Of a stretch of 64,000 bases of DNA, positions 9,188-17,263 are shown in pieces. Origin of the DNA: Pedobacter sp. Leaf250 (lineage in GTDB: Bacteria; Bacteroidota; Bacteroidia; Sphingobacteriales; Sphingobacteriaceae); assembly GCF_920984735.1 (NCBI RefSeq), contig NZ_CAKLBU010000010.1, positions 1-64,000 on the forward strand, written 5' to 3'. Position 1 is the stretch's first letter; each line of letters begins with the position of its first letter. Under the pieces are notes generated by a model. The model was not told where the DNA came from. It did not search any database and saw nothing but the letters and a program-made list of their open reading frames with translations. A program made the position numbers and the translations under genes.

Positions 9188-9294
9188 CCGTCAGTGCGAG
9201 GTACAGTTTATCCCGATTTCGGGAAAGCAATCCTACAACAATAGCGAGGTTTATAATCATAAAACATTAGGATTGCTTCATGCTTCGCAATAAC
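9188..9294. repeat. REP-like palindrome between trpB and trpA
   Basis: Left arm CGTCAGTGCGAGGTAC ... AAGCAATCCT and right arm AGGATTGCTTCATGCTTCGC with AATAACG enclose about 50 nt, including an inner dyad CCCGATTTCGGG. It is a degenerate copy of the AAGCAATCT family inserted inside the trp transcription unit. Confidence 0.65.
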
Positions 9295-9303
9295 GATCTA
9301 TCT

Positions 9304-10485
9304 TTATAATTTGAAATATTTTATATAAGTATCTAAATCCTTGTCGCCTCTACCAGAAAGGCAAACCACCACATTCTCGCCACCTTCAAATTCCATTTTC
9401 TCCAGATAAGCCAATGCATGTGCACTTTCTATTGCCGGGATAATCCCCTCCAGCTGGGTAAGTAACAAGCCCGCATCCAAACTTTCTTCATCGGTTATAG
9501 AAACATATTGACCACGACCGGATTTAAATAAATGTGCGTGTTGAGGACCTATACCAGGATAATCCAGCCCCGCAGAAACCGAATGCGGTTCTACTACTTG
9601 TCCGTCTTCCGTTTGCATTAAAATACTTCTGCTTCCATGCAAAACGCCTTCTTTACCAAGATAAGTTGTTGCAGCAGAAAATCCGCTTGAAACGCCTTTG
9701 CCAGCAGCTTCGACAGCTATTAGTTTTACGTTTTCATCATCCATAAAATGATAAAACATGCCCATAGCGTTACTTCCGCCACCAACGCAAGCTAAAACAT
9801 AATCAGGCTGGTCGTTACCGGTTTGTTCAATTAATTGCTTTTTAGTCTCTTCGGAAATAATCGATTGAAAAATCGCTACCATATCAGGATAAGGATGCGG
9901 ACCCACCACCGAGCCGATAATATAATGCGTATCAACCGGATTGTTAATCCAGTCACGCATCGCCTCATTAGTGGCATCTTTTAAAGTTTTACTTCCCGAA
10001 CTTGCAGGCACCACCTTTGCACCTAACATTTTCATGCGGGCAACGTTTGGCGCTTGTCGTTCTATATCCACTTCACCCATGTAAATTACGCACTCCAGAT
10101 TACGCAAAGCACAAACGGTAGCTGTTGCAACACCATGCTGCCCTGCCCCCGTTTCGGCGATGATTCTTTTTTTGCCTAACTTTTCAGCAAGTAAAATCTG
10201 CCCGATGGTATTGTTGATCTTATGAGCTCCGGTATGGTTTAAATCTTCCCTTTTAAGGAAAATGTTAGCACCATATCTTTCAGATAATCTTTTAGCCAAA
10301 TACAATGGCGATGGGCGACCAACATAATCTTTTAGTAACTGATGAAATTCTTTCTGAAAATCGGCATCATCAATAATGTTCAAATAGTTTTGACGCAATT
10401 CTTCTACGTTTGGATAAAGCATTTCTGGGATATATGCTCCACCAAAATCTCCGTAATATCCCTTTTCGTTTACTTTGTATTTCAT
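9304..10485 (-). CDS. trpB: Tryptophan synthase beta subunit
   Basis: PLP enzyme that condenses indole with L-serine to L-tryptophan in the alpha2beta2 complex with TrpA. From the ATG at 10485 it has 393 residues. The PLP-lysine motif [13 protein letters not shown] (about residue 88), the [10 protein letters not shown] active-site loop and the glycine-rich phosphate loop [12 protein letters not shown] are all intact. An upstream TTG start would add five residues and is less likely. It is the standard short TrpB1 type. About 184 nt containing palindromes separate it from trpF. Confidence 0.97.
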   Translation of the reverse strand: MKYKVNEKGYYGDFGGAYIPEMLYPNVEELRQNYLNIIDDADFQKEFHQLLKDYVGRPSPLYLAKRLSERYGANIFLKREDLNHTGAHKINNTIGQILLAEKLGKKRIIAETGAGQHGVATATVCALRNLECVIYMGEVDIERQAPNVARMKMLGAKVVPASSGSKTLKDATNEAMRDWINNPVDTHYIIGSVVGPHPYPDMVAIFQSIISEETKKQLIEQTGNDQPDYVLACVGGGSNAMGMFYHFMDDENVKLIAVEAAGKGVSSGFSAATTYLGKEGVLHGSRSILMQTEDGQVVEPHSVSAGLDYPGIGPQHAHLFKSGRGQYVSITDEESLDAGLLLTQLEGIIPAIESAHALAYLEKMEFEGGENVVVCLSGRGDKDLDTYIKYFKL

Positions 10486-10568
10486 AATATTTTTTATCAA
10501 TCCGTCGGTTGAAACCGATTTTAGTTTTCCATGATTGAAATCATAGTCTTTGTCTCAGTTTTATAAGT

Positions 10569-10660
10569 CGTCATTTCGACCGGAGTGGAGAAATCTTTGT
10601 AATTGACATAAACTTTGTTCAAAGATTTCTCCATTACGCTACGCTACAGTCGAAATGACG
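10569..10660. repeat. REP-like palindrome (GAGAAATCTTTG type) between trpF and trpB
   Basis: CGTCATTTCGACCGGAGTGG followed by AGAAATCTTTG pairs with CAAAGATTTCTCC ... CAGTCGAAATGACG. The terminal GTCGAAATGACG is the sequence type next to which the IS110 element of this window is inserted (flank at 49752-49774). It lies inside the trp operon, so it is transcribed. Confidence 0.75.
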
Positions 10661-10669
10661 AATAATCGA

Positions 10670-11302
10670 TTACTTTATTGCTATTTTAAACTCTCTAATC
10701 TTTTCCACATCCTTAACTCCAGCCTCAATTTCAAACCTGCTGTTAATATCCAACGCATATAATCTCTTGTCTTCTATCCCAGCTATCGCTGTTGCGTGTT
10801 CCAAATCAATTCCACCGCTTAAAAAGTAAGGCTTATTTAATTTATAACTCTCCAAAATTTTCCAATCAAAAGTCCTTCCTGAGCCTCCATGCGTCTTTGT
10901 TTTGGTATCAAATAAAAAGTAATCAACAACGGCAGCATAATTATTTAGTACCGCAAAGTCAAAGTTCTCATCCACACCAAATGCTTTTATGACTTCAACA
11001 CCGCTAAATGTACTTTTCAATGCTATACAGTATTCCACCGACTCACTTCCATGTAACTGAACAGCTTTTAACTGATATAGATTTACTTTTTTCTTAACAG
11101 TTTCCAAATCCTCATCAACAAAAACGCCAACGGTTTTAACTTCTGATGGGATATATTTAATTAATTCTGCAGAAACATCACTTATAAGTCTTGGCGATTT
11201 CTCGTAAAATATGAAACCCAAATAATCAGGTTGCAAGCTGGCCACTGCAGCAATATTTGCAGCGAATTTCAGTCCGCAAACCTTTAATTTTACACTTCTC
11301 AT
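10670..11302 (-). CDS. trpF: Phosphoribosylanthranilate isomerase
   Basis: Amadori rearrangement of N-(5'-phosphoribosyl)anthranilate to CdRP in tryptophan synthesis. The 210 residues match a single (beta/alpha)8 barrel: LKVCGLKF at the N-terminus (catalytic Cys in KVCG), DYLGFIFYEKSPR, VGVFVDE, KAVQLHG, and FLSGGIDLEH near the C-terminus. Its start codon overlaps the trpD stop by one base (TAATG), so the two are translationally coupled. A trpC gene, usual at this point in Bacteroidota trp operons, is absent. Confidence 0.96.
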   Translation of the reverse strand: MRSVKLKVCGLKFAANIAAVASLQPDYLGFIFYEKSPRLISDVSAELIKYIPSEVKTVGVFVDEDLETVKKKVNLYQLKAVQLHGSESVEYCIALKSTFSGVEVIKAFGVDENFDFAVLNNYAAVVDYFLFDTKTKTHGGSGRTFDWKILESYKLNKPYFLSGGIDLEHATAIAGIEDKRLYALDINSRFEIEAGVKDVEKIREFKIAIK

Positions 11303-12288
11303 TATGCAACTAACTTTTTAAAGCTTTCTAAAGCTTTTTTGTTTGTCAATGATTCTTCAGCCTCATAGAAACAGTCTGCAAAACTTGCCATTGGTTTTAT
11401 GGTTTTAATCGCCAATGCAGAATTGCAAAGCACTACATTATTTTGAACATCAGTAGCATCTCCATTTAAAACATCCATAAATATTTTGGCAGAGGATTCT
11501 ACCGTATCGCCGCCCTTAATATCATTGATGGAAACCTTTTCAAAACCCATATCAGTTAGAGTTAAAATACTTTCACCTTTATTATTGAAAGTTTTCACAT
11601 CACAGGTAAGAGAGATTTCATCGTAACCCTCAAGAGCATGCACAATAGTGTAATTTTTGGTCGTATCCTGATATAAATAATTGTATAAACGAGCCAATTC
11701 AAGACTGAAAACGCCAACCATTTGATATTTCGGTTGGGATGGATTAACCATTGGCCCCAACATATTGAAGAATGTTTTAATGCCCAAATCCTTGCGTATT
11801 GGTGCTACAATTTTCATTGCAGGATTAAATAATGGTGCATGTAAAAAGCAAATTCCGGCATTATCAAGATTTCTTTTCAAAACATCCTGATCGTTAGTAA
11901 AATTATAACCCAGATATTCCATCACATTAGATGATCCGCAACCTGAAGAAACACCATAATTACCATGTTTGGCCACTTTATGTCCTGCACCTGCCACTAC
12001 GAATGAAGATAGTGTAGAGATATTAAATGTATCTTTTCCATCTCCGCCTGTCCCGCAAAGGTCGATTAATTCGAAGTCAGAAAAGTCTGCTTTAATCCCT
12101 AAATCTAACATCGCATCGCGGAAACCCTGCAACTCATCAACTGTGATGTTGCGCATGGCATAAGCCGTTATAAATGCAGCAATTTGCGATGAATTGAATT
12201 CGCCCTGCGTAATAGAAATGAGGATATTTTTTGCCTCTTCCCTGCTAAAACTTTTATTTTCAAATAAATGGTTTAATATCTTTTTCAT
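11302..12288 (-). CDS. trpD: Anthranilate phosphoribosyltransferase
   Basis: Transfers phosphoribose from PRPP to anthranilate. The 328-residue protein has the PRPP-binding signature DLCGTGGDGKDTFNIST (about residues 78-94), KHGNYGVSSGCGSSNVMEYLG with a serine/cysteine-rich variant of the usual KHGNRS loop, and the NMLGPMVNP segment. It is the first structural gene of the cluster. It is preceded by a 120-nt leader with a 65-nt imperfect hairpin (12301-12365) and, further up, by the trp leader peptide and attenuator, which therefore control D, F, B and A together. Confidence 0.96.
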   Translation of the reverse strand: MKKILNHLFENKSFSREEAKNILISITQGEFNSSQIAAFITAYAMRNITVDELQGFRDAMLDLGIKADFSDFELIDLCGTGGDGKDTFNISTLSSFVVAGAGHKVAKHGNYGVSSGCGSSNVMEYLGYNFTNDQDVLKRNLDNAGICFLHAPLFNPAMKIVAPIRKDLGIKTFFNMLGPMVNPSQPKYQMVGVFSLELARLYNYLYQDTTKNYTIVHALEGYDEISLTCDVKTFNNKGESILTLTDMGFEKVSINDIKGGDTVESSAKIFMDVLNGDATDVQNNVVLCNSALAIKTIKPMASFADCFYEAEESLTNKKALESFKKLVA

Positions 12289-12300
12289 TTTCCTTTTGTT

Positions 12301-12365
12301 TTAACCACAGATTCAAACAGATTTGTCTTCAATTTTATCTGTTCATCCTTCCCATCTGTGGTTAA
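12301..12365. repeat. Long imperfect inverted repeat between attenuator and trpD
   Basis: TTAACCACAGAT at 12301-12312 is mirrored by ATCTGTGGTTAA at 12354-12365, with an inner ACAGAT/ATCTGT pair. It would form a hairpin in the trpD 5' UTR just upstream of the start codon. The ACCACAGAT sequence resembles a widely dispersed bacterial repeat, so it may be a repeat insertion and not a regulatory structure. Confidence 0.65.
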
Positions 12366-12408
12366 TTATTTGCTAATGCTAATAAGGGGTTGTTTAAAAA
12401 TGTGCAAT

Positions 12409-12441
12409 AAAAAAAAGGATTGCTTTTTGGGCAATCCTTTT
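12409..12441 (-). terminator. trp attenuator: intrinsic terminator
   Basis: On the minus strand AAAAGGATTGC pairs with GCAATCCTTTT (11 bp, 7-nt loop) and is followed by a run of U (eight A on the plus strand at 12409-12416). It ends no gene on this strand: the next upstream gene points the other way. It lies 45 nt after the stop of a Trp-rich leader ORF and about 120 nt before trpD, the position expected for an attenuator. Confidence 0.85.
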
Positions 12442-12477
12442 CATCGTTTATAAAATATTTTAAAATATATAACAACA

Positions 12478-12486
12478 GAATTTGCC
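12478..12486 (-). promoter_or_regulatory. Candidate antiterminator arm at the trpL stop codon
   Basis: GGCAAATTC (minus strand), beginning with the last base of the leader-peptide stop codon, can pair with GGATTGCC of the terminator 5' arm (12430-12437) through eight pairs with one bulged A and one G-U. This pairing excludes the terminator. A ribosome at the stop codon would cover the arm; a ribosome stalled at the Trp codons (12504-12512) would leave it free. Confidence 0.65.
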
Positions 12487-12539
12487 TAACGAATTTCGTT
12501 ATGCCACCACCAATTGTTATTTAAGTTTTTAATTATCAT
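12486..12539 (-). CDS. trpL: trp operon leader peptide (three consecutive Trp codons)
   Basis: A 17-codon ORF on the minus strand encodes MIIKNLNNNWWWHNEIR, ending TAG. The three TGG codons at 12504-12512 are a very unlikely chance event in an AT-rich leader immediately upstream of trp genes. The ORF is followed by an antiterminator arm and a terminator hairpin with a U-tract. The product is a sensor and not a functional protein: scarcity of charged tRNA-Trp stalls the ribosome and should permit readthrough into trpD. A weak TAACG/CGTTA hairpin overlaps codons 14-18. A Bacteroidota trp-leader RNA motif has been described by comparative genomics; I cannot test whether this is a member. Confidence 0.87.
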   Translation of the reverse strand: MIIKNLNNNWWWHNEIR

Positions 12540-12551
12540 GTTTGTACAGAA

Positions 12552-12584
12552 CAAATATTGATATACTTTTTTATAATTCCAAAA
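12552..12584 (-). promoter_or_regulatory. Candidate trp operon promoter
   Basis: On the minus strand TTTTGG (12579-12584) and AATATTTG (12552-12559) are spaced like the TTTG / TAnnTTTG elements of the Bacteroidota primary sigma factor, with one mismatch in the -7 box. Transcription would start a few bases upstream of the leader-peptide ATG (12539), leaving a very short 5' UTR. Confidence 0.45.
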
Positions 12585-12599
12585 TCTTTCTAATAATTT

Positions 12600-13538
12600 A
12601 TGGCTTTTTTTAAGAGAAAAGTACAGTTTAACGATGATTTAGGTTTCAGTTCCGCTCCGGTGCTCAAAAATCAGCGGGTTTTAAATACCGACGGAACACC
12701 AAACATAGAACGAACCGGCTTGCCATGGTTTAAGTTTGATGATACTTATACCCGATTGGTGACCATGAGTTGGCCAAGGTTTTTTCTTGTTATCCTGATT
12801 ACTTACCTTATTGTAAATACGCTGTTTGCCGTAGCTTATAATGTGATTGGAATTGAAAATTTAGATGGCGCCAAAGGCACAACACTTAGAGATCAGTTTT
12901 TTGATGCTTTCTTTTTTTCTGCTCAAACCATTTCTACCGTAGGTTATGGACACATTTCGCCACAAGGTTTCATTACCAGTATTCTGGCCGCTTTCGAAAG
13001 TATGTTGGGTTTGTTAGCATTTGCATTGGCGACCGGATTACTTTATGGACGTTTTAGCCGCCCAACATCTAAAGTTACTTTCAGTAAAAAAATGGTTATT
13101 GCGCCTTATCAAGGTCGCACAGGCTTAATGTGCCGTCTGGCAAATTTGAGGAAAAACTCATTAATAGATGTAGAAGCGCAAATGTTCATGACATTTAACG
13201 AAACTGTTGATGGCAAACTCAAACGAAGTTTTTATCCTTTAGAATTGGAACGCAGTAAGATCAGTTTTCTTTCTTTAAATTGGACATTAGTGCATCCGAT
13301 TAATGAGGACAGTCCTATTTTTGAGAAAACTTTAGGCGAACTAAAAGTTGCTGAGGTGGAGATTTTCGTTATTTTAAGGGCGTTTGATGATACTTTCGCA
13401 CAAACCATTCATACCAGAACGAGTTACCAAGATGAAGACATAGAATGGAATGCTAAATTTAAAATCATGCATTACCATAATGAAGCCGGCAAAACCGTTA
13501 TGGATTTTAGCCTTTTCGACCATACAGAAAAACAGTGA
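12600..13538 (+). CDS. Inward-rectifier potassium channel (KirBac-like)
   Basis: Predicted tetrameric K+ channel subunit of 312 residues. After a cytoplasmic N-terminus there is TM1 (FFLVILITYLIVNTLFAVAY, about residues 60-80), a pore helix and the selectivity filter STVGYGHISP near residue 117, TM2 (about 125-150, SMLGLLAFALATGLLYGRFS), and a C-terminal immunoglobulin-like cytoplasmic domain of about 155 residues (KMVIAPYQGRTGLMCRLANLR is characteristic of Kir). It is divergent from the trp leader, with both promoters sharing about 60 nt. Confidence 0.93.
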   Translation: MAFFKRKVQFNDDLGFSSAPVLKNQRVLNTDGTPNIERTGLPWFKFDDTYTRLVTMSWPRFFLVILITYLIVNTLFAVAYNVIGIENLDGAKGTTLRDQFFDAFFFSAQTISTVGYGHISPQGFITSILAAFESMLGLLAFALATGLLYGRFSRPTSKVTFSKKMVIAPYQGRTGLMCRLANLRKNSLIDVEAQMFMTFNETVDGKLKRSFYPLELERSKISFLSLNWTLVHPINEDSPIFEKTLGELKVAEVEIFVILRAFDDTFAQTIHTRTSYQDEDIEWNAKFKIMHYHNEAGKTVMDFSLFDHTEKQ

Positions 13539-13552
13539 TTGATTAATTAGCT

Positions 13553-13786
13553 TTACCAGACTGGTGGCGCATAAAAATTTTGCAGGTTTTCGCAATCATA
13601 ACCAAATTTGGTTAATAACGATACAGCATCGCCAATTTTGTCCACGCTAGAATCTATTCTTAAAATTTTATCAGCATCCAATAAATCAACACTCCAGGTT
13701 GCGCCAGAAAGTAAGTTATTTAAATGTTTAGCGATTTTATTTAGCTCTACTCCTGTTTGAATATTGGTTTTAAAAATCGAGATCAT
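13553..13786 (-). CDS. Small hypothetical protein, possibly HMA-like fold
   Basis: A 77-residue frame with the pattern of small ferredoxin-like or heavy-metal-associated-domain proteins: an N-terminal strand (MISIFKTNI), a helix with KIAKHLNNLL, and a C-terminal AVSLLTKFGYDCENL resembling the last helix-strand of HMA domains. The metal-binding CxxC is absent, so metal transport is not claimed. It converges with the Kir gene with a 14-nt gap. Assignment is by pattern only. Confidence 0.6.
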   Translation of the reverse strand: MISIFKTNIQTGVELNKIAKHLNNLLSGATWSVDLLDADKILRIDSSVDKIGDAVSLLTKFGYDCENLQNFYAPPVW

Positions 13787-13962
13787 AGGGAAATTTATTA
13801 ATAGTTTATTTAGGGTTTCTGTAGTGAAGACGAATGAGAATTGAAATTACTTTAAATAAAAATAAATTAATTTAAATTGCCTGATATCCAATTATTTATA
13901 ACTTGCTTTGAAATAAATGTAGCGTACAACGGAAAGCCAGCGTTTCTTTGATAAACTTAAAT

Positions 13963-14325
13963 ATGAAATCTAAATTTATCTCATTGAAAACATTTGCTTC
14001 TGTAATTTCTATTGTTACGTTGCTTACATTTTTTAGTGCCTGCAAAAAAGATCAATTGAGTATTGATGGTGAAAAACAATTTTCGGAGGTGGGCCACAAG
14101 GCAGACCCTTTAAACCCATTTGATGGTGGCTGGGGCTTAACCTTGAAACCAGATGGTGTAGCAGATATTACTCCTGGAGGAGATATCGTATACAGGGGTA
14201 CTTATAAAATTAGTGGTAAAAATTTATCGGTAACAACCGACCAAGTCAAATTTAAATTTGAAATCTTATCGCAAACCGAAATCAAAGAAAAACAATATGG
14301 TACATTATTGAGGCTTAATCCTTAA
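13963..14325 (+). CDS. Hypothetical small lipoprotein
   Basis: From the ATG at 13963 there are 120 residues. The N-terminus is a lipoprotein signal (TFASVISIVTLLTFFSAC, lipid-modified Cys near residue 28, followed by KKDQ, as common in Bacteroidota). The mature part carries a GGWGLTLKPDGVADITPGGD stretch and short beta strands resembling a lipocalin-like or META-type 'threshold' domain that describes reference versus observed values, but I do not recognise the family. An upstream TTG would add five residues. No operon partner. Confidence 0.75.
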   Translation: MKSKFISLKTFASVISIVTLLTFFSACKKDQLSIDGEKQFSEVGHKADPLNPFDGGWGLTLKPDGVADITPGGDIVYRGTYKISGKNLSVTTDQVKFKFEILSQTEIKEKQYGTLLRLNP

Positions 14326-14374
14326 TCGGTTTTTGGGTGAGCAAACGCCATGATGAGCAGAGAATTAGGTAATC

Positions 14375-14478
14375 TAAACCCGATCGTAGTGAACACGAAA
14401 CCCAATTTCTTCAATCGGGTGAGTAAAACGGAGAGCGGGACTAACATATAATTAATACACAGGTTTTGCTTTCCAAAT
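14375..14478 (+). repeat. Mosaic intergenic repeat, copy 2
   Basis: It begins TAAACCCGATCGTAGTGAAC, contains CCCAATTTCTTCAATCGGG as interior hairpin, then ACGGAGAGCGGGACTAAC, and ends TGCTTTCCAAAT. Orientation is opposite to the copy at 7201-7362. The rest of the 14326-14732 gap holds no gene I can support; the segment before the arginine decarboxylase start includes TTACATTTTTGC, a possible promoter. Confidence 0.7.
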
Positions 14479-14732
14479 CAATTAAATTCTTAAAATGATT
14501 TAAGCGATTTATGTAGAACCCAGCCATATCATTCGAGAAATTTGCGATCGATAAAAGAATCAAAATTCTCCATAAAGTAAATAATTTAAACACATTTTAG
14601 TCGCTACTGTTTAAAAATGTAACATGAGAATATACTGCGCAGAGCTAATGCGTTTCTGTACAGTAAAAATATTTTTAATAAAGATTAATTCTCGATTTAA
14701 AATTACATTTTTGCAAAAATTATTTAAAGTAA

Positions 14733-16121
14733 ATGCAGAGTTACTCCGAATTTCTCGATCTAAGCGTTGGCTTTCCACAGGAAGGCTTTGATGTAATAGA
14801 TGATGAATTATATTTTCAGGATTTAAACCTGATGGAAATGATTGAAACTTATGGTACTCCATTGCGTTTCACGTACTTACCAATGGTTACAAAGAAAATT
14901 CAACAAGCGAAAATTCTTTTCCAAACTGCCATTTTAAAGAACAACTACCGCGGCGATTATAAATATTGTTATTGTACAAAAAGTTCGCATTTCCGTCATA
15001 TTGTTGAAGAAGCGTTGAAAAATAATATCCACCTGGAAACTTCTTCGGCTTTTGATATGCCAATGGTTGATGCGCTGGAGAAAAAAGGGCACTTAACTAA
15101 AGATACCACCATTATTTGCAACGGTTTTAAAACCTACCAATACAAGCAATATATTATTGATATGTTGCATGATGGTTATACCAATATTATTCCTGTATTG
15201 GATAATAAAGAGGAATTTAATCTTTTTGATGATGAAGTGGATATTGATACACCATGTAATTTAGGAATCCGTATTGCTGCAGAAGAACAGCCTGATTCGC
15301 AGTTTTATACTTCGCGTTTGGGTGTTCGTATGGAAGATATTATTGACTTTTACAACAATAAAATTGTTCATAACCCTAATTTCCGTGTTAAATTATTACA
15401 CTTTTTTATTAATTCCGGAATTACCGATTCGCCATATTACTGGAATGAGCTGGAGAAATACGTAACGCTTTATTGTAAGTTCAAAAAAATTAATCCTGAT
15501 TTAGATACCCTGGATATTGGTGGTGGTATGCCATTTAAAGATTCTTTGGTTTTCGATTTCGATTACGAGTACATGGTAAACGAAATTGTGAAAAGGATTA
15601 AGGAAATTTGTGCTATCCACGATGTTATGGAACCAGATATTATTACTGAATTTGGTAAATATACGGTTGCTGAAGCTTCGGGAATATTATACAAAGTGCT
15701 AGGTCGTAAACAACAAAACGACCGAGAACGTTGGTTAATGTTAGATGGATCATTTATCACCAATTTACCTGATGTTTGGGCGTTGAACCAGAAATACATT
15801 TTATTACCAATAAACAATTGGGATGCTGAATACGAGCGTGTAAACTTAGGTGGTATTACTTGCGATGGTCAGGATTATTACAATCAGGAAGCGCACATGA
15901 ACAGTGTATTTATGCCAAAAACGCGTAAAGTACAATATTTAGGTTTCTTCCACACGGGTGCTTATCAGGAGGTTTTAAGTGGCTACGGAGGTATTCATCA
16001 TTGCTTGTTGCCAAGTCCGAAACATGTTTTAATTCGCAGAAACCGCGATGAAAGCTTTAATTTTGAGGTTTTTGGCGAGGAACAAAATAGTAAGCAAGTT
16101 TTGAAGATATTGGGTTACTAG
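14733..16121 (+). CDS. speA: PLP-dependent arginine decarboxylase-like protein (group IV, alanine-racemase fold)
   Basis: Predicted biosynthetic decarboxylase making agmatine for polyamine synthesis. The 462 residues fit the shorter Bacteroidota SpeA-type proteins and not the ~630-residue enterobacterial form. An alanine-racemase-like PLP barrel is indicated by YKYCYCTKSSHFRHIVEEAL (PLP lysine in the CTKSS segment), LDIGGGMPF, EFGKY and a C-terminal beta domain with GGITCDGQDYY (Cys-Asp of decarboxylases). The substrate is inferred from family resemblance; diaminopimelate or another basic amino acid remains possible. A strong terminator follows. Confidence 0.8.
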   Translation: MQSYSEFLDLSVGFPQEGFDVIDDELYFQDLNLMEMIETYGTPLRFTYLPMVTKKIQQAKILFQTAILKNNYRGDYKYCYCTKSSHFRHIVEEALKNNIHLETSSAFDMPMVDALEKKGHLTKDTTIICNGFKTYQYKQYIIDMLHDGYTNIIPVLDNKEEFNLFDDEVDIDTPCNLGIRIAAEEQPDSQFYTSRLGVRMEDIIDFYNNKIVHNPNFRVKLLHFFINSGITDSPYYWNELEKYVTLYCKFKKINPDLDTLDIGGGMPFKDSLVFDFDYEYMVNEIVKRIKEICAIHDVMEPDIITEFGKYTVAEASGILYKVLGRKQQNDRERWLMLDGSFITNLPDVWALNQKYILLPINNWDAEYERVNLGGITCDGQDYYNQEAHMNSVFMPKTRKVQYLGFFHTGAYQEVLSGYGGIHHCLLPSPKHVLIRRNRDESFNFEVFGEEQNSKQVLKILGY

Positions 16122-16154
16122 ATAACCGCAAAGGACACAAAGTTTTTCGCAAAG

Positions 16155-16184
16155 AGCGCTAAGTTGATACTTGGCGCTTTTTTT
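16155..16184 (+). terminator. Intrinsic terminator after the arginine decarboxylase gene
   Basis: AGCGCTAAG (16155-16163) pairs with CTTGGCGCT (16170-16178) around a 6-nt loop and is followed by seven T. Its 5' arm is the end of a dispersed AACCGCAAAG repeat (from about 16124), so a repeat seems to have become the terminator. Confidence 0.85.
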
Positions 16185-16191
16185 ATATAAT

Positions 16192-16281
16192 CGTCATTGC
16201 AAGGCACGAAGCAATCTTAAGGCTGTATCATGAAATTTAATCCTATCGATTAATGAGATTGCTTCGTTCCTCGCAATGACG
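16192..16281. repeat. REP-like palindrome (AAGCAATCT type), best-conserved copy
   Basis: CGTCATTGCAAGGCACGAAG plus CAATCT is mirrored by AGATTGCTTCG plus TTCCTCGCAATGACG, an inverted repeat of about 26 bp with few mismatches around a 38-nt centre. It occupies most of the gap before the DUF72 gene. Confidence 0.8.
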
Positions 16282-16330
16282 GAAATTATAGTTTCTTTGC
16301 TAACTTAGCGTTTAGTTAAATAACTTCATT

Positions 16331-17227
16331 ATGCAATTCGGTAAAGTAGACGACCCATCAATTATAGATTATACCCTTCCTGCTGATGCGCCTGAAACGG
16401 TAGCAATTCTCAAAGCAAATAAACCAAATCAGGATTTTAAAGCTTATGTTGGTTGTGCCAAATGGAACAAAGCCGATTTGAAAGGCTTTTATCCAAAAGG
16501 AACAAAAGATGAGTTGACTTATTATTCTACACAGTTTAATTCAATTGAACTAAATGCTACTTTCTACGGAATGCCGAGCAGTGAACAGGTTATTACCTGG
16601 ACACAGAAAACTCCCGCTGATTTCAAATTTTTTCCAAAATTAACCAATACCATCAGTCACTTTAAAAGACTGATTAATGTTAAAGAGCCTGTTGAGCAAT
16701 ATTGCGATGCCATCAGTAATTTTGAGGACAAGTTAGGAATGGCATTTCTTCAGCTGCATGATAATTTTAAACCGAAAGATTTCGAACGACTTAAAATTGT
16801 TATCCAAGAGTTTCCAAAAGTAATTCCATTAGGCATTGAAGTAAGAAATTCGGAATGGTTTTCAAATCCTGCAATTGCTAAAGAATTTGAAAAATTATTT
16901 GAAGAACATGGTATGACCAATATCATTGTAGATACATCTGCCCGCAGAGATATGTTGCACATGCGATTAACAACACCTACAGCTTTTATTCGTTTCGTGG
17001 GTGCAAATGATGATGTGATCGACAAGAAGCGTTTAGATGATTGGATTGAGAGAATTGTGGAATGGAAAAAACAAGGACTCGAAAATTTATATTTTTTCGT
17101 ACATCAGAATGTAGAACTTTCATCTCCATTATTTTCAGCCTATTTTACCGAAAAATTAAATAAGGCTGTTGGAACAGATTTAAAGATTCCAATAATGGCA
17201 ACTCAAAATCCACCATCACTATTCTAG
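16331..17227 (+). CDS. DUF72 (YecE-like) family protein
   Basis: A 298-residue TIM-barrel-like protein of the widely distributed DUF72/YecE family, whose biochemical function is not established. Visible family marks are AYVGCAKWNKADLKGFYPKG near the N-terminus, YYSTQFNSIELNATFYGMPS, FKFFPKLTNTISH and a C-terminal LYFFVHQN stretch. About 35 extra N-terminal residues precede the domain. A hairpin (17234-17263) separates it from the convergent DUF1579-like gene. Confidence 0.88.
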   Translation: MQFGKVDDPSIIDYTLPADAPETVAILKANKPNQDFKAYVGCAKWNKADLKGFYPKGTKDELTYYSTQFNSIELNATFYGMPSSEQVITWTQKTPADFKFFPKLTNTISHFKRLINVKEPVEQYCDAISNFEDKLGMAFLQLHDNFKPKDFERLKIVIQEFPKVIPLGIEVRNSEWFSNPAIAKEFEKLFEEHGMTNIIVDTSARRDMLHMRLTTPTAFIRFVGANDDVIDKKRLDDWIERIVEWKKQGLENLYFFVHQNVELSSPLFSAYFTEKLNKAVGTDLKIPIMATQNPPSLF

Positions 17228-17233
17228 TTTAAA

Positions 17234-17263
17234 AACCTTGCAGGTTTTAAAGTCTGCAAGGTT
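17234..17263. terminator. Hairpin between convergent genes
   Basis: AACCTTGCAG (17234-17243) pairs with CTGCAAGGTT (17254-17263), overlapping the stop of the minus-strand gene. T- and A-rich flanks are short, so it may be a weak bidirectional terminator or a member of the AACCTGCAAGGTT-type repeats common in Bacteroidota. Confidence 0.5.
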
